A DNA stretch of 64,000 bases from Methylobacterium planeticum (GTDB lineage: Bacteria; Pseudomonadota; Alphaproteobacteria; Rhizobiales; Beijerinckiaceae), in assembly GCF_008806345.1 (NCBI RefSeq), contig NZ_VZZJ01000006.1:124001-188000 (forward strand), given 5' to 3'. The position numbers and the translations under genes are program-made. Position 1 is the first letter of the stretch; each line of letters begins with the position of its first letter. A model generated the notes under the pieces. It worked only from the letters and a program-made list of their open reading frames with translations, made no database searches and was not told where the DNA came from. Shown piece by piece: positions 43,067 through 57,783 of this stretch.

Positions 43067-43597
43067 ATGCATGATTCCGATGAGCCCGATTCCGGCAAGC
43101 ACGCAGGGACCCACGCGCCCGGCGGCGCCGGCTCCGCCGCGGAGCGCTGGAAGCACGACGGAGTGCGGGTGATCCCGGGGGGCCAGCTCGATCCCAATAC
43201 CGCGCAGACGCCCGGCATGTTCCGGCAGGCGGCGATCAACCACGCGCGCGTCGGCGCCCAGAAGATCTGGGCCGGCACCGTGGCGATCGAGCCCGACGCC
43301 AAGACCGGCGTGCACCATCACGGGGCGCTCGAGAGCGTGATCTACATCGTCTCGGGCCGGGCCCGGATGCGTTGGGGCGAGCGCCTCGAATTCGTGGCGG
43401 AAGCCGGCCCGGGCGACTTCATCTTCGTGCCCCCTTACGTGCCGCACCAAGAGATCAACGCCTCGACGGACGAGCCCCTGCACTGCGTGCTGGTGCGCTC
43501 GGACAACGAGGCGGTGGTGGTCAACCTGCCGGATGTCGAGCCCGTCGAGCGGCCCGAGGCCGTCGCCTGGATCGACCCGATCCACAAGCACCCGTGA
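43067..43597 (+). CDS. Cupin-domain protein
   Basis: A 176-residue small beta-barrel cupin. The two cupin motifs are visible: GVHHHGALESVIYIVSGRAR (His-His and Glu metal ligands) and PGDFIFVPPYVPHQEINAS (third His). The N-terminal ~30 residues are Gly/Ala/His-rich and probably disordered. Single-domain cupins of this size include dioxygenases, isomerases and ligand sensors. A metal-dependent enzyme or sensor is likely; the substrate is unknown. It converges with the MFS pump gene. Confidence 0.88.
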   Translation: MHDSDEPDSGKHAGTHAPGGAGSAAERWKHDGVRVIPGGQLDPNTAQTPGMFRQAAINHARVGAQKIWAGTVAIEPDAKTGVHHHGALESVIYIVSGRARMRWGERLEFVAEAGPGDFIFVPPYVPHQEINASTDEPLHCVLVRSDNEAVVVNLPDVEPVERPEAVAWIDPIHKHP

Positions 43598-43721
43598 TGC
43601 TCTCCGCGAGGGCTGCGGCCCGGAGCGGCGCCCTCCACCGCGCCGGCGAGGCCCGCAATGTCGATCCGGCCGAGACCGGAGGGCGGAGGCACGGCTCTGA
43701 TCATCGGGTCGCCCCCGCGGC

Positions 43722-45305
43722 TCAATGCGCTTCGGTGACGGGCCCCGTCGGCGGGGCGACCTTGCGCATCAGCGGCACGAGCGCCGTGGCGAGGGCGAAG
43801 CAGGCGGTGATGACGACGAACGCGTCGGCGTAGGTCATGGTCTGCGCCTCGCGGAAGGCGAGCGACCAGAGCTGGCGCAGGCTGGTCGCGTGCGCGTGCG
43901 CGGGGTCGCCGACGAAAAGGGCCGCATTCCGGGCCTGCGACCGCTGCAACAGGGTCGTCATGGCGGGGTTCGCCGCGTTCAGGTGCTCCGCGATCCGCAG
44001 GAAGTGCAGGTTGGTGCGGTCGTTGAGGATCGTGGCGCAGGCCGCGATGCCGATCGCGCCGCCGAGGTTGCGCATCAGGTTGAACAGGCCCGAGGCGAGC
44101 TTGAGCTTGTGCGGTGCGAGGCCGCCGAGCGTCAGCGTCACCGTGGGGGCGACGGCGAATTGCTGCGCGAAGCCGCGCATCGCCTGCGGCCACAGGAGCT
44201 CGTGCCAGCCCCACTCGTGGGTGATCGGCGTGAACGACCACATGCTCAGCCCGAACAGGCCAAGCCCGAACATCATCAGCCAGCGTAGGTCCACCCGCCG
44301 GGCGAGCACGGCGTAGACGGGGATCGCCATGACCTGGAACACGCCGGTCGAGAACACTGCGAGCCCGATCTGCAGGGCCGAGAAGCCGCGCACGCGGCCG
44401 AGGAAGAGCGGCGTGAGGTAGATCGTGGCGAAGATGCCGATCCCTGTGACGAAGGAGAAGAAGCAGCCGAGCGCGAAGTTGCGGCTCTTCAGTGCGGTGA
44501 GGTCGACGATGGGCTGCGCGTAGGAAAGGCTGCGCCAGAGGAAGCCGAGCCCCGCGAGTCCGGAAGTCCAGGCTGTCGCGCGGATCGTCGGATCCTCCAT
44601 CCAGTTCCAGCGCGGCCCCTCTTCCAGCGTGTATTCGAGGCAGCCGAGGAACACGCCCATGAGGGCGATGCCGAGCCAGTCCGCGGATCTGATAAGGGCG
44701 GGCTCGGGCTCGTCGATGCGCACCATCCGGGGGACCACGATCGCCACGAACAGGCCGGGCACGAGATTGACGAAGAACAGCCAGTGCCAGGAATAGTGGT
44801 CGGTGATCCAGCCGCCGATTGTCGGCCCGAGCGTCGGGGCAAGCGACGACAGGGCGCCGATGGTGGCCGCGGCCACGACCATCTTCCTGCCGGGGAAGAA
44901 CGCGAAGGCCGTGGTGAACACGGTGGGGATCATCGAGCCCCCGAGGAAGCCCTGGAGCGCCCGGAACGCGATCATGCTCTCGATGTCCCAGGCCCAGCCG
45001 CAGAGCAGGCTGGCGGCCGTGAAGCCTGCGGCCGAGACGCAGAACAGCCAGCGCGTCGACATCACCCGGGCGAGGAAGCCCGACATCGGGATCACGATGA
45101 TCTCGGCGATGAGGTAGCTCGTCTGCACCGAGGCCACCTCGTCGGGGCTCGCCGAGAGGCCGCCGCCGATGTCCTTGAGCGAGGCCGAGACGATCTGGAT
45201 GTCGAGGAGCGCAATGAAGAAGCCGACGCACATCACCGCGAAGGCGAAGACCTTGCGCGCGTCCGAGAGCTGCGCCGGACCGGCCGCGGACTTGCCGGTG
45301 CTCAC
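43722..45305 (-). CDS. DHA2-family MFS drug efflux permease (EmrB/QacA type)
   Basis: A 527-residue, 14-TM major facilitator antiporter. It starts FAVMCVGFFIALLDIQIVSA, containing the DHA2 motif (LDxxIV). ADIVALPLAG-like motifs are replaced by SYLIAEIIVIPMSGFLARVM. Motif C is recognisable in SLAPTLGPTIGGWITDHYSW. It works with the periplasmic adaptor encoded immediately upstream; its GTG start overlaps the adaptor stop (GTGA at 45302-45305). An outer-membrane TolC-like partner is not in the window. Expression is probably controlled by the HxlR regulator at 46938. Substrates are unknown. Confidence 0.94.
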   Translation of the reverse strand: MSTGKSAAGPAQLSDARKVFAFAVMCVGFFIALLDIQIVSASLKDIGGGLSASPDEVASVQTSYLIAEIIVIPMSGFLARVMSTRWLFCVSAAGFTAASLLCGWAWDIESMIAFRALQGFLGGSMIPTVFTTAFAFFPGRKMVVAAATIGALSSLAPTLGPTIGGWITDHYSWHWLFFVNLVPGLFVAIVVPRMVRIDEPEPALIRSADWLGIALMGVFLGCLEYTLEEGPRWNWMEDPTIRATAWTSGLAGLGFLWRSLSYAQPIVDLTALKSRNFALGCFFSFVTGIGIFATIYLTPLFLGRVRGFSALQIGLAVFSTGVFQVMAIPVYAVLARRVDLRWLMMFGLGLFGLSMWSFTPITHEWGWHELLWPQAMRGFAQQFAVAPTVTLTLGGLAPHKLKLASGLFNLMRNLGGAIGIAACATILNDRTNLHFLRIAEHLNAANPAMTTLLQRSQARNAALFVGDPAHAHATSLRQLWSLAFREAQTMTYADAFVVITACFALATALVPLMRKVAPPTGPVTEAH

Positions 45306-46441
45306 GGGGTCGCCGCAGCGACCGCCGGTCCGGTGCGCTCCTCCGCGGGCGAGCCACCGCGCAGATCCACCGTGGCGGTCACCGAGAGGCCGGGCCGCAG
45401 CCGCCCGAGGACGCCGCCGTCCCCGTCGAGCAGGATGCGCACCGGCACGCGCTGCACGATCTTGGTGAAGTTGCCGGTGGCATTCTCGGTGGGCAGCACG
45501 CTGAATTGCGCACCGGTCGCGGGCGCGAGGCTGGCGAGGTGGCCGGTGAAGGTGACGTCCGGCAGCACGTCGGCCACGATCGCGGCGCGCTGGCCGGTCC
45601 GCATGCGTCCGAGCTGGCTCTCCTTGAAGTTCGCGTCGATCCAGAGGCCCTGCGCCGGCACCAGGGCAATCAGGCCCGCGCCGGCGACCGCGTAGGCACC
45701 GGCCCGGGCGCTCCGGTTCCCGATGGTGCCGTCGATCGGCGCACGGATCTCGGTGTAGCCGAGGTTGAGGCGGGCGATGTCGCGCTCGGCCCGGGCCTGG
45801 TCGCCGGTGGCGCGGGCCTGGGCCTTCTGGGTGTCGATGACCGCGAGCCGGCGCTCGGCCGCGTCCAGCGCTGCGCTCGCCTTGACGGCGGCGGCATCGG
45901 CCCGCTTGAAGTCGGAATCCGCCTGCTGGAAGCGCTGCTCGGAGGCGTATTGGCTCGCGGAGAGCTGCCGGTAGCGATCGTAGTCAAAGCGGCTCCGGGC
46001 GGCTTCGGCCTGTGCCGAGAGCAGCTCGGCCCTGGCGCCAGCGATGTCGGCCTCCTGGAGGCGGCGCATGGCGTCGAGGTTGAGGAGCGTGGCGTCCGTC
46101 CCCGCGACGGTGGCCTCGGCCTTCGCGAGGGCGGCCCGGAAGTCCCGGTCGTCGATGCGCAGGAGCAGGTCGCCGGCACGGACGCTCTGGTTGTCGGCGA
46201 CCGCCACCTCCACGATGAAGCCCGGCACTTTCGGGGCGATGACCGTGACGTCACCCCCCACATAGGCATCGTCGGTGGTCTCGAGGAAACGTCCCGTCGC
46301 CCACCAGTAGCGCCCGTAGGCGCCGCCGCCCGCGAGCAGCACGAGGGCGAGCGCGGCAAGCAGCAGCCGCCGGCGCAGCGGATGCGTGCCTGAGGCCCCG
46401 CCCTCGGCGCGTGGTTCCCCGGGTGACGCGGCGGCGGTCAT
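45302..46441 (-). CDS. HlyD/EmrA-type membrane-fusion adaptor protein
   Basis: A 379-residue periplasmic adaptor. One N-terminal TM (LLLAALALVLLAGGGAYGRY) is followed by the lipoyl-like half TTDDAYVGGDVTVIAPKVPG. A long alpha-helical coiled coil (~residues 95-215, very rich in Ala/Arg/Glu) comes next, then the second lipoyl half LGYTEIRAPIDGTIGNRSAR and a beta-barrel. The YVGG and APKVPG motifs are typical of EmrA. GAGG precedes ATG 46441. It forms a translationally coupled pair with the MFS permease, and the HxlR gene lies 8 bases upstream in the same direction, making a three-gene operon. Confidence 0.93.
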   Translation of the reverse strand: MTAAASPGEPRAEGGASGTHPLRRRLLLAALALVLLAGGGAYGRYWWATGRFLETTDDAYVGGDVTVIAPKVPGFIVEVAVADNQSVRAGDLLLRIDDRDFRAALAKAEATVAGTDATLLNLDAMRRLQEADIAGARAELLSAQAEAARSRFDYDRYRQLSASQYASEQRFQQADSDFKRADAAAVKASAALDAAERRLAVIDTQKAQARATGDQARAERDIARLNLGYTEIRAPIDGTIGNRSARAGAYAVAGAGLIALVPAQGLWIDANFKESQLGRMRTGQRAAIVADVLPDVTFTGHLASLAPATGAQFSVLPTENATGNFTKIVQRVPVRILLDGDGGVLGRLRPGLSVTATVDLRGGSPAEERTGPAVAAATP

Positions 46442-46449
46442 GGTCTGCC

Positions 46450-46938
46450 TCACAGGTTGGGGCGTCGCGACATGTGGCGGCGCATGGCCTCGTCCGCCGC
46501 CGGTCCGGCCACGACGCGGATGCCGCTTTCGCTCAAGGGGATCCCGGTCTCGCGATCGACCAGGACGGGATCGATGCCGCGGCCGGTGGCCGGATCGACG
46601 ATCTCGACGCTCCGTCCCTCGGGTGCGAATTGCCGGTTGCCCCAGGCGAGCAGGCTCAGGAGCACCGGCCGGAAATCGCGGCCGCGCTCGGTCAGCACGT
46701 ATTCGCGGCGGGGCGGGCGCTCCTGATAGAGGCGCCGCTCCAGCATGCCGGCCTCGACGAGGGCCTTGAGGCGGCGGGTCAGCATGTTCGGGGCGATGCC
46801 GAGGCTCGCCTCGAACTGGTCGAAGCGGGTCAGGCCGTAGAAGGCATCGCGCAGGATGAGGATGCTCCACCATTCGCCCACGCGCTCCAGGCTGCGGGCG
46901 ATGGGGCACTGCATGTGGCCGTAGCTCTTGCGTTCCAT
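46450..46938 (-). CDS. HxlR family transcriptional regulator of the EmrAB-type pump
   Basis: A 162-residue winged-helix regulator of the HxlR family. It begins MERKSYGHMQCPIARSLERV with the conserved Cys11 of redox/electrophile-sensing HxlR proteins. The DNA-binding part is WWSILILRDAFYGLTRFDQF, then LGIAPNMLTRRLKALVEAGM and the wing YQERPPRREYVLTERGRDF. It is the first gene of the operon with the pump genes, so autoregulation is expected. A perfect 9-bp inverted repeat spans its start codon (46924-46948). An in-frame TTG at 46944 is an alternative start. Confidence 0.92.
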   Translation of the reverse strand: MERKSYGHMQCPIARSLERVGEWWSILILRDAFYGLTRFDQFEASLGIAPNMLTRRLKALVEAGMLERRLYQERPPRREYVLTERGRDFRPVLLSLLAWGNRQFAPEGRSVEIVDPATGRGIDPVLVDRETGIPLSESGIRVVAGPAADEAMRRHMSRRPNL

Positions 46939-46948
46939 GCGCAAGAGC
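46924..46948. promoter_or_regulatory. Perfect 9-bp inverted repeat over the HxlR start codon
   Basis: GCTCTTGCG (46924-46932) and CGCAAGAGC (46940-46948) are exact inverted copies separated by TTCCATG, which contains the complement of the ATG. As DNA it could be an operator for the regulator itself. As RNA it would enclose the start codon in a hairpin loop. A second dyad, AGTG-N4-CACT, lies next to it at 46950-46961, in the probable promoter. Confidence 0.65.
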
Positions 46949-47150
46949 TAGTGCAGTCACTATCATGATGCAAGTGACACGGCGCACGCGGGTCGGGACG
47001 GGAACGCGGCAGCCCTCCGACAGGCAGACACCGCGTTCGCGTCGTCTCTTGGCCCTCAGGTCCGGACGGACCGCAATCCCCCGGCAGGTCCGCGCGGATC
47101 AGACGGAGCGAACCCGGATCGCCCGCGCCGCGCTGTCCGTCGCCGAGGGT

Positions 47151-47438
47151 TCAATCGTCATCCGCATCGGCGGGCGATCCCGGCGGCAGGGGGCCGCTGT
47201 CGATGTTATCCTCCGGGATACCCGGGGGACCGTCGAAGCCGACGACGCCGTCGGGGTTGTCGGGCGAGACGTTCGGATCGACCGGTGGTGGGCTGTTGCG
47301 ATCGAGACGCCGCTCGATGCGCTGCTCGCGCCGCAGATCGCGCTCGATCGGAACGTCTTGCGCGCTTTGCGCCATCGCGGCCGTGGCGCAGCCGATCGCC
47401 AGAACGCTCAAGAACATCGCTGCATGTGCGGATTTCAT
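47151..47438 (-). CDS. Small exported acidic/proline-rich protein
   Basis: A 95-residue product from ATG 47438 with CCGGAGAAG upstream. It has a signal peptide (MKSAHAAMFLSVLAIGCATA, cleavage likely after AMA). A short basic segment (RDLRREQRIERRLDRN) follows, then a Pro/Asp/Gly-rich tail ending in a run of acidic residues (ADADDD). It is probably periplasmic and disordered. Function unknown. It is divergent from the MucR-like gene across ~300 bases. Confidence 0.7.
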   Translation of the reverse strand: MKSAHAAMFLSVLAIGCATAAMAQSAQDVPIERDLRREQRIERRLDRNSPPPVDPNVSPDNPDGVVGFDGPPGIPEDNIDSGPLPPGSPADADDD

Positions 47439-47737
47439 GAACTTCTCCGGAGGCCTCGACAGCGTCACCGTGTCACTTCCGATCTGGTCGCGCCAGCCGG
47501 AACGCTTTGCCAGTGCAGACATGGTCGGCAGGCGCACGATGCCTTCGACCAATCCGGTCGATCGCATCGCTGCACCCCTCTCCCCCGTGCGGGGGCCGAG
47601 CCACCCGGACCATGCCGCGGAACAACGGCACTGAAAAAACCGGCGGATCTGACCGCTTCGGCCCCGCGAAGAAGGATTATCCCGAAATGCTTCCTTGATT
47701 CCCATCGGTGGAGGCAAGTTAATGCCGTATCGGCTCA
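47439..47737. promoter_or_regulatory. Divergent intergenic region upstream of the MucR-like gene
   Basis: A 299-base gap with A+T-rich patches near 47630-47645 and 47680-47725. MucR/Ros proteins favour A+T-rich targets and often repress their own genes, so this is a plausible autoregulatory region (inference). No gene is seen. Confidence 0.35.
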
Positions 47738-48325
47738 GTGGCAGAAACAAGAATGTCCGGACGCGATGGGAATACACGCAGCAGCTTCGTTGGGCTCGCT
47801 GTCAATGTCGTATCAGTCTATGTTTCGAATCATCTCGTGCCCGCTCGGGATCTGCCTGAACTGATCACGAGCGTGCATGCGTCCCTGAGCGGACTCTCGG
47901 CCGCGAAACGGGACACGCAACCCGCCGTCGTGAGGCCCAGTCCGGCGCAGATCCGGAAATCGGTCACGGCGGACCACCTGATCAGCTTCGAGGATGGAAA
48001 GCCGTACAAGACCCTGAAGCGCCATCTCACGCTCCGGGCCCTGACCGCCGAGGCCTACAGGGCGAAATACGGTTTGCCGCGCGACTATCCCATGACCGCC
48101 GCGAACTACTCGGCCCGGCGCGCGCAGCTCGCACGGGATCTCGGTCTCGGGCAGCAACGGCGGAGCAGCGCCTCGAACACGCCGGCACCGATGACCCGCG
48201 CCGAGGAAGCCCCGGCCGAGGCATCGCAAGCCGAGGACGCCTGGTCGGGAGCGGATCCGACGCCTGCTGTCGGCGGCGCGCGCACCCGACAGCGCAGCCA
48301 CCGCAAAGCCGGCCCCGAAGCCTGA
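47738..48325 (+). CDS. MucR/Ros-family transcriptional regulator with altered zinc finger
   Basis: About 195 residues. The MucR fold is clear: FVGLAVNVVSVYVSNHLVPA and ELITSVHASLSGL at the N-terminus, then KSVTADHLISFEDGKPYKTL, KRHLTLRALTAEAYRAKYGL and PRDYPMTAANYSARRAQLAR. The position normally occupied by the zinc-ligand Cys (V-C-L-E-D-G in typical MucR) is Ser here (ISFEDG), so classic zinc binding may be impaired. The C-terminal ~45 residues are an unusual Ala/Glu/Arg-rich extension. The start is uncertain: GTG 47738 or ATG 47753, neither with a good ribosome-binding site. Family members are global repressors/nucleoid organisers in alphaproteobacteria. Confidence 0.85.
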   Translation: MAETRMSGRDGNTRSSFVGLAVNVVSVYVSNHLVPARDLPELITSVHASLSGLSAAKRDTQPAVVRPSPAQIRKSVTADHLISFEDGKPYKTLKRHLTLRALTAEAYRAKYGLPRDYPMTAANYSARRAQLARDLGLGQQRRSSASNTPAPMTRAEEAPAEASQAEDAWSGADPTPAVGGARTRQRSHRKAGPEA

Positions 48326-48431
48326 GCCGCCGAGCACTGCCCGAGAACGGGCAGAAGGTGCCTCGGGCACACGAAGGACACCGGCTCGCGCCTGCTGACA
48401 GTGTCAGACAAGCCACATTCGGGCTGCGGCG

Positions 48432-48456
48432 GGAACTCCGCCGCGCGCGAGGGGTT
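48432..48456 (+). promoter_or_regulatory. Possible EcfG-type (general stress) promoter upstream of the NepR-like gene
   Basis: GGAAC at 48432-48436 is followed after 16 bases by GGTT at 48453-48456, close to the EcfG consensus GGAAC-N16/17-CGTT. It lies ~106 bases before the nepR-like start. A single hit found by eye in GC-rich DNA has a substantial chance of being fortuitous. Confidence 0.3.
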
Positions 48457-48561
48457 GGGGACGATCAACGTCAGGGTTAGCGTCCGCTGCCCGTTCCTCC
48501 ACCCCGCTGCCGGCCACCGTCGAGCCCCAGGCCGCGCGCACATCTGGCGATCCCCGATCCG

Positions 48562-48756
48562 ATGCTCGACGACGCGCCCAGAAGATCTAGTCCGAGCGAG
48601 GACTACGCGAACGATCCGGGTCCGATGCTCGATGCGCTCACGCGCGAGCGCCTCGGTCGCCAGTTGCAGATGATCTACGAGCCGGTGATCGACGAGCCCA
48701 TCGATTCCCGCCTGGCCGAGTTGATGCGGCAGCTGGAATTCGACCGGCGGCTCTGA
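48562..48756 (+). CDS. NepR family anti-sigma factor, orphan copy
   Basis: A 64-residue protein whose C-terminal 35 residues fit NepR: ERLGRQLQMIYEPVIDEPID followed by SRLAELMRQLE. This is the two-helix GRxLxxxYxxVxxEPxPxRxxxLxxxLE pattern that wraps EcfG. In the general stress response of alphaproteobacteria, NepR sequesters sigma EcfG until phosphorylated PhyR binds NepR. Neither ecfG nor phyR is adjacent, so this is a stand-alone paralogue. The ribosome-binding site is weak, and a later start at ATG 48625 would cut into the N-terminal tail only. Confidence 0.8.
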   Translation: MLDDAPRRSSPSEDYANDPGPMLDALTRERLGRQLQMIYEPVIDEPIDSRLAELMRQLEFDRRL

Positions 48757-48859
48757 CACGCCCGGACGCCTGCGGTCGGGGCCGACCGGCATGTCTTGAG
48801 ATTGCGGGCACGTCGGTGACGCCGGCAAACCGCCAGCGGCGCGGGTCCCGCGCGAGCCT

Positions 48860-49801
48860 TCAGCCCTCGGACAGGTGCCGGCGAACGGCCTCCGCGATGA
48901 CCCGTGAGACGCGGACGTTCGATTCCTGCGTGACCCCTGCGATGTGCGGCGTGAGGATCAGGTTCGGCACGTCGCGGAAGCGGGCGCCGGCCGCGGCGGC
49001 CAGGGGCTCGTCGACGAAGACGTCGAGGGCCGCCCCGGCGAGATGCCCGCTCCGGAGGGCCGCCGAGACGGCCTCCTCGTCGACGACGCCGCCGCGGGCG
49101 GCATTGATCAGGATCGCGCCGGCCGGCATCCGGCCGATCGCCGCGGCATCGATCAGCCCGCGCGTCTCCTCCGTCAGCGGCACGTGCAGCGAGAGCACGT
49201 CGCTCGAGGCGACGAGCGCCTCGAAGCTCATCGACTCGACGGCCCCCCGGGCGGGCCGCCAGGCCGGGTCGTCGGAGCGGAGAAACGGATCGTGCGCGGC
49301 GACCCGCAAGTCGAGCGCCGCGGCACGGCGCGCCGTCTCTCGGGCGATCGACCCGAAGCCGACGAGGCCGAGGCGCTTGCCCGCGATCTCGCGACCCATG
49401 AGGGCGTTGCGCGGCCAGGAACCGGCGGCGACCTCCCTGGTCGCCCCGTACGCGCCGCGCAGGAGCAGCATCGCGGTGCCGATCACGTATTCGGCGACCG
49501 CCCCGTCATTGGCGCCGAGGGCCGGGTAGACGGCAACGCCCCGAGCCTTGCAGGCCGCGACATCGATGTTGTCGAGGCCGACGCCGAGGCGTCCGACCAC
49601 CCGGAGGGCGGGGGCGGCAGCCAGGAGATCGCCGCGCACCTGCGTTCGATTGCGAACGATCAAGGCGTCCGCGCCCGCGAGCGCATCGCGCAGCGCCTCC
49701 GGGCGGTCGACGAGGCCCGGATCGTAGAGCGCGTCGAGGCCGGACAGGATCTCGCGGATCGCGGTCTCGTCCATGAACTCGCTGATGACGACCTTCGGCA
49801 T
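48860..49801 (-). CDS. D-isomer-specific 2-hydroxyacid dehydrogenase ((S)-sulfolactate dehydrogenase-like)
   Basis: A 313-residue NAD-dependent 2-hydroxyacid dehydrogenase. It begins PKVVISEFMDETAIREIL, a start I associate with sulfolactate-dehydrogenase-like members. It contains VGRLGVGLDNIDVAACKARG, the NAD motif KRLGLVGFGSIARETARRAA (GxGxxA), the substrate Arg in INAARGGVVDEEAVSAAL, Glu in LDVFVDEPL, and the catalytic His in LTPHIAGVT. ATG 49801 follows AAGGA. An 18-codon extension to 49855 is less likely. The true substrate could equally be 3-phosphoglycerate-like, glyoxylate or another hydroxyacid. Confidence 0.88.
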   Translation of the reverse strand: MPKVVISEFMDETAIREILSGLDALYDPGLVDRPEALRDALAGADALIVRNRTQVRGDLLAAAPALRVVGRLGVGLDNIDVAACKARGVAVYPALGANDGAVAEYVIGTAMLLLRGAYGATREVAAGSWPRNALMGREIAGKRLGLVGFGSIARETARRAAALDLRVAAHDPFLRSDDPAWRPARGAVESMSFEALVASSDVLSLHVPLTEETRGLIDAAAIGRMPAGAILINAARGGVVDEEAVSAALRSGHLAGAALDVFVDEPLAAAAGARFRDVPNLILTPHIAGVTQESNVRVSRVIAEAVRRHLSEG

Positions 49802-49879
49802 GACGATGTCCTTGGCGGCGTGCGGCGCCGGGTCACTGATGCCGGAATCCGGCATGGACGGCCGGCCGGACGCCCGGGT

Positions 49880-51975
49880 TCAGGCTGACGATGTCCCGAC
49901 GGCACGCCGGCGCGCGGCGCGGCCGCTCTCGGCCGTCATCGCCTCGAAGGCCAGGAGCTTCTCCACGAGTTCCGAGGCGCGATAGGGCTTCTGCAGCATG
50001 CGAAGGTCGCCGACATCCTGGTCGTCCTTCAGGTATCCCGAGGTCAGCAGCACGTCGATCCCCGGCCAGCGCTCCTTCACGATCCGTCCGAGCTCGATAC
50101 CGTTCATGGTGCCGGGCATGTTCACGTCGCTGAAGACGAGCGCCACCTCGGAATCCTGCTCCAGGATGGCGATGGCCTCGGCCCCGTCCCGCGCCTCCTT
50201 GACCTGGAACGCGAGCATCTCGAGGGCGGAGGTCGCCACCTGCCGTACATCCGCATCGTCCTCGACGACGAGGACGGTTCGGCCCTCCCCATGCATGTCC
50301 TGGGGGCAGCAGGGGTCCGGCGCCCCCGGGTCGGCCGCCTCGCCGGCCACGAGGATCGGCAGGGCCAGGGTGATGGTCGTGCCGTGGCCGGGAAGGCTCT
50401 CCACCTGAATGCGTCCGCCGCTCTGCTGGACGAAGCCGTGCACCATGCTGAGGCCGAGGCCGGTCCCCTTGCCCTGTTCCTTCGTGGTGAAGAAGGGCTC
50501 GAAGACGCGCTCCAGAACCGCCGCGGGCATGCCCGTGCCCGTGTCGGCCACCGCGATCTGCACGAAGCCGTCCGGCGCCGCCTCGGACGACGCACTCGCG
50601 TCCGAGCGCTGCACGCGGATGCTGAGCGCACCGCCCTCCGGCATCGCATCGCGCGCGTTGACCGCGAGATTGATGAGCGCCGCCTCCAGTTGGGCGTGAT
50701 CGACGCAGATCATCGGCACGTCGTCCTCGAGCACGAGGCTCGCCTCCACGCGCTCGCTCAGGGTGCGCTTCAGGAGCTTCAGCAGGCCGGGCATGAAGGT
50801 CGCGAAATCCAGGGGCGCGGGCTGAAGCGGCGAGCGCCGCGAGAAGGTCAGGAGGCGGCTCGTCAGCTCGGCGCAGCGCTCGGCGGCCCCGATCGCGCTC
50901 TCCACTCGCCGGGACGCCTTCTCGTCCGGGCCGACCGCCCTCTGCAGCAGGTCGAGATTGCCGATGACGATGCTCAGCATGTTGTTGAAATCGTGCGCGA
51001 TGCCGCCGGTCAGGCGCCCGACGGCCTCCAGCTTGGACGCGTGCTGGAGGCTGAGCTCGAGTTCCTTGCGCTCGGTGACGTCGAACCACATCCCGAAGAC
51101 GTCCGCGCTGCCCCCGCCCTCGGCCGGCTTGATGACGACCTGGTCGAGGATGTGGCGCTCGGTCCCATCCGCGTGGCGCCAGCGATACTCGAGCGTCGCC
51201 GCCCCGGTGCCGGCCGCGGCGTCGAGGGCCTCGAACACGCGGCCGCGATCCTCCGCGTTCAGGCGGGAGCGCCAGAAATCGGGACCCGCAAAGGCCTCGG
51301 GGCCAAACCCGGTGATGCGCGCGATGCCGTCCCCGGTGAAGGACAGACGGCGGGCCGGCCCGGAGGGGGAGGCCGTGTAGAGGGCGATCGGAAGCCCGCG
51401 CAGCACCGCCGTCTGGTGCTCGTCCCGCCTCCGCAGCGCCTGCTCGGCCTCGAGCTTCTCGCCACGCACGCGCAGGTTCTCGAGGAGGAGCGCCTTCTCG
51501 GCCGCCGCCTTCTGCTTGATCTCCTCCGCCTTGCGGTAGAGATCGACGAAGACGTCAACCTTGGATTTCAGGATCAGCGGCTGGATCGGCTTGAAGACGT
51601 AATCGACCGCGCCGGCCGAGTAGCCGCGGAAGACGTGCACGTCTTCCTTGTTATAGGCGGTGAGGAACAGGATCGGCACGCGCGACGAGCGCGAGCGGCT
51701 GCGGATCAGCGTCGCGACCTCGTAGCCGTCCATGGTCGGCATCTGGACGTCGAGGAGAATGAGCGCGAAGTCGTCCCGCAGGGTGTGGCGCAGGGCGTCT
51801 TCCCCCGATTCCACCAGCACGAGTTCGAGGCCGGGCTCGTCGAGGATCTCGGAGACCGCCAGGAGATTGCGCCGGTCGTCGTCGGCGATCAGGATCTTGG
51901 CTCTGATCTGCGCGTCGGCCTCGCGGGGTTCGGCCGATGCCGCCTCGCCGGCCGCCGAACCTGCCCGGTACCCGT

Positions 51976-51979
<4 letters not shown>
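49880..51979 (-). CDS. Hybrid histidine kinase/response regulator: REC-PAS-HisKA-HATPase-REC
   Basis: A 699-residue cytosolic phosphorelay protein. The N-terminal receiver has [10 protein letters not shown], phospho-acceptor Asp77 in [12 protein letters not shown], and VDYVFKPI. A helical linker follows, then a PAS domain (~200-320, ending in [12 protein letters not shown]). The HisKA motif [12 protein letters not shown] has its His near residue 329. The HATPase domain has [14 protein letters not shown] and [15 protein letters not shown]. The C-terminal receiver has [10 protein letters not shown] and [13 protein letters not shown]. The HDFNN-type H-box marks the HPK4-like class common in rhizobia. 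Its ATG overlaps the stop of the giant kinase gene (ATGA, 51976-51979), so the two are translated in a coupled way. Confidence 0.94.
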
Positions 51980-57783
<5,804 letters not shown>

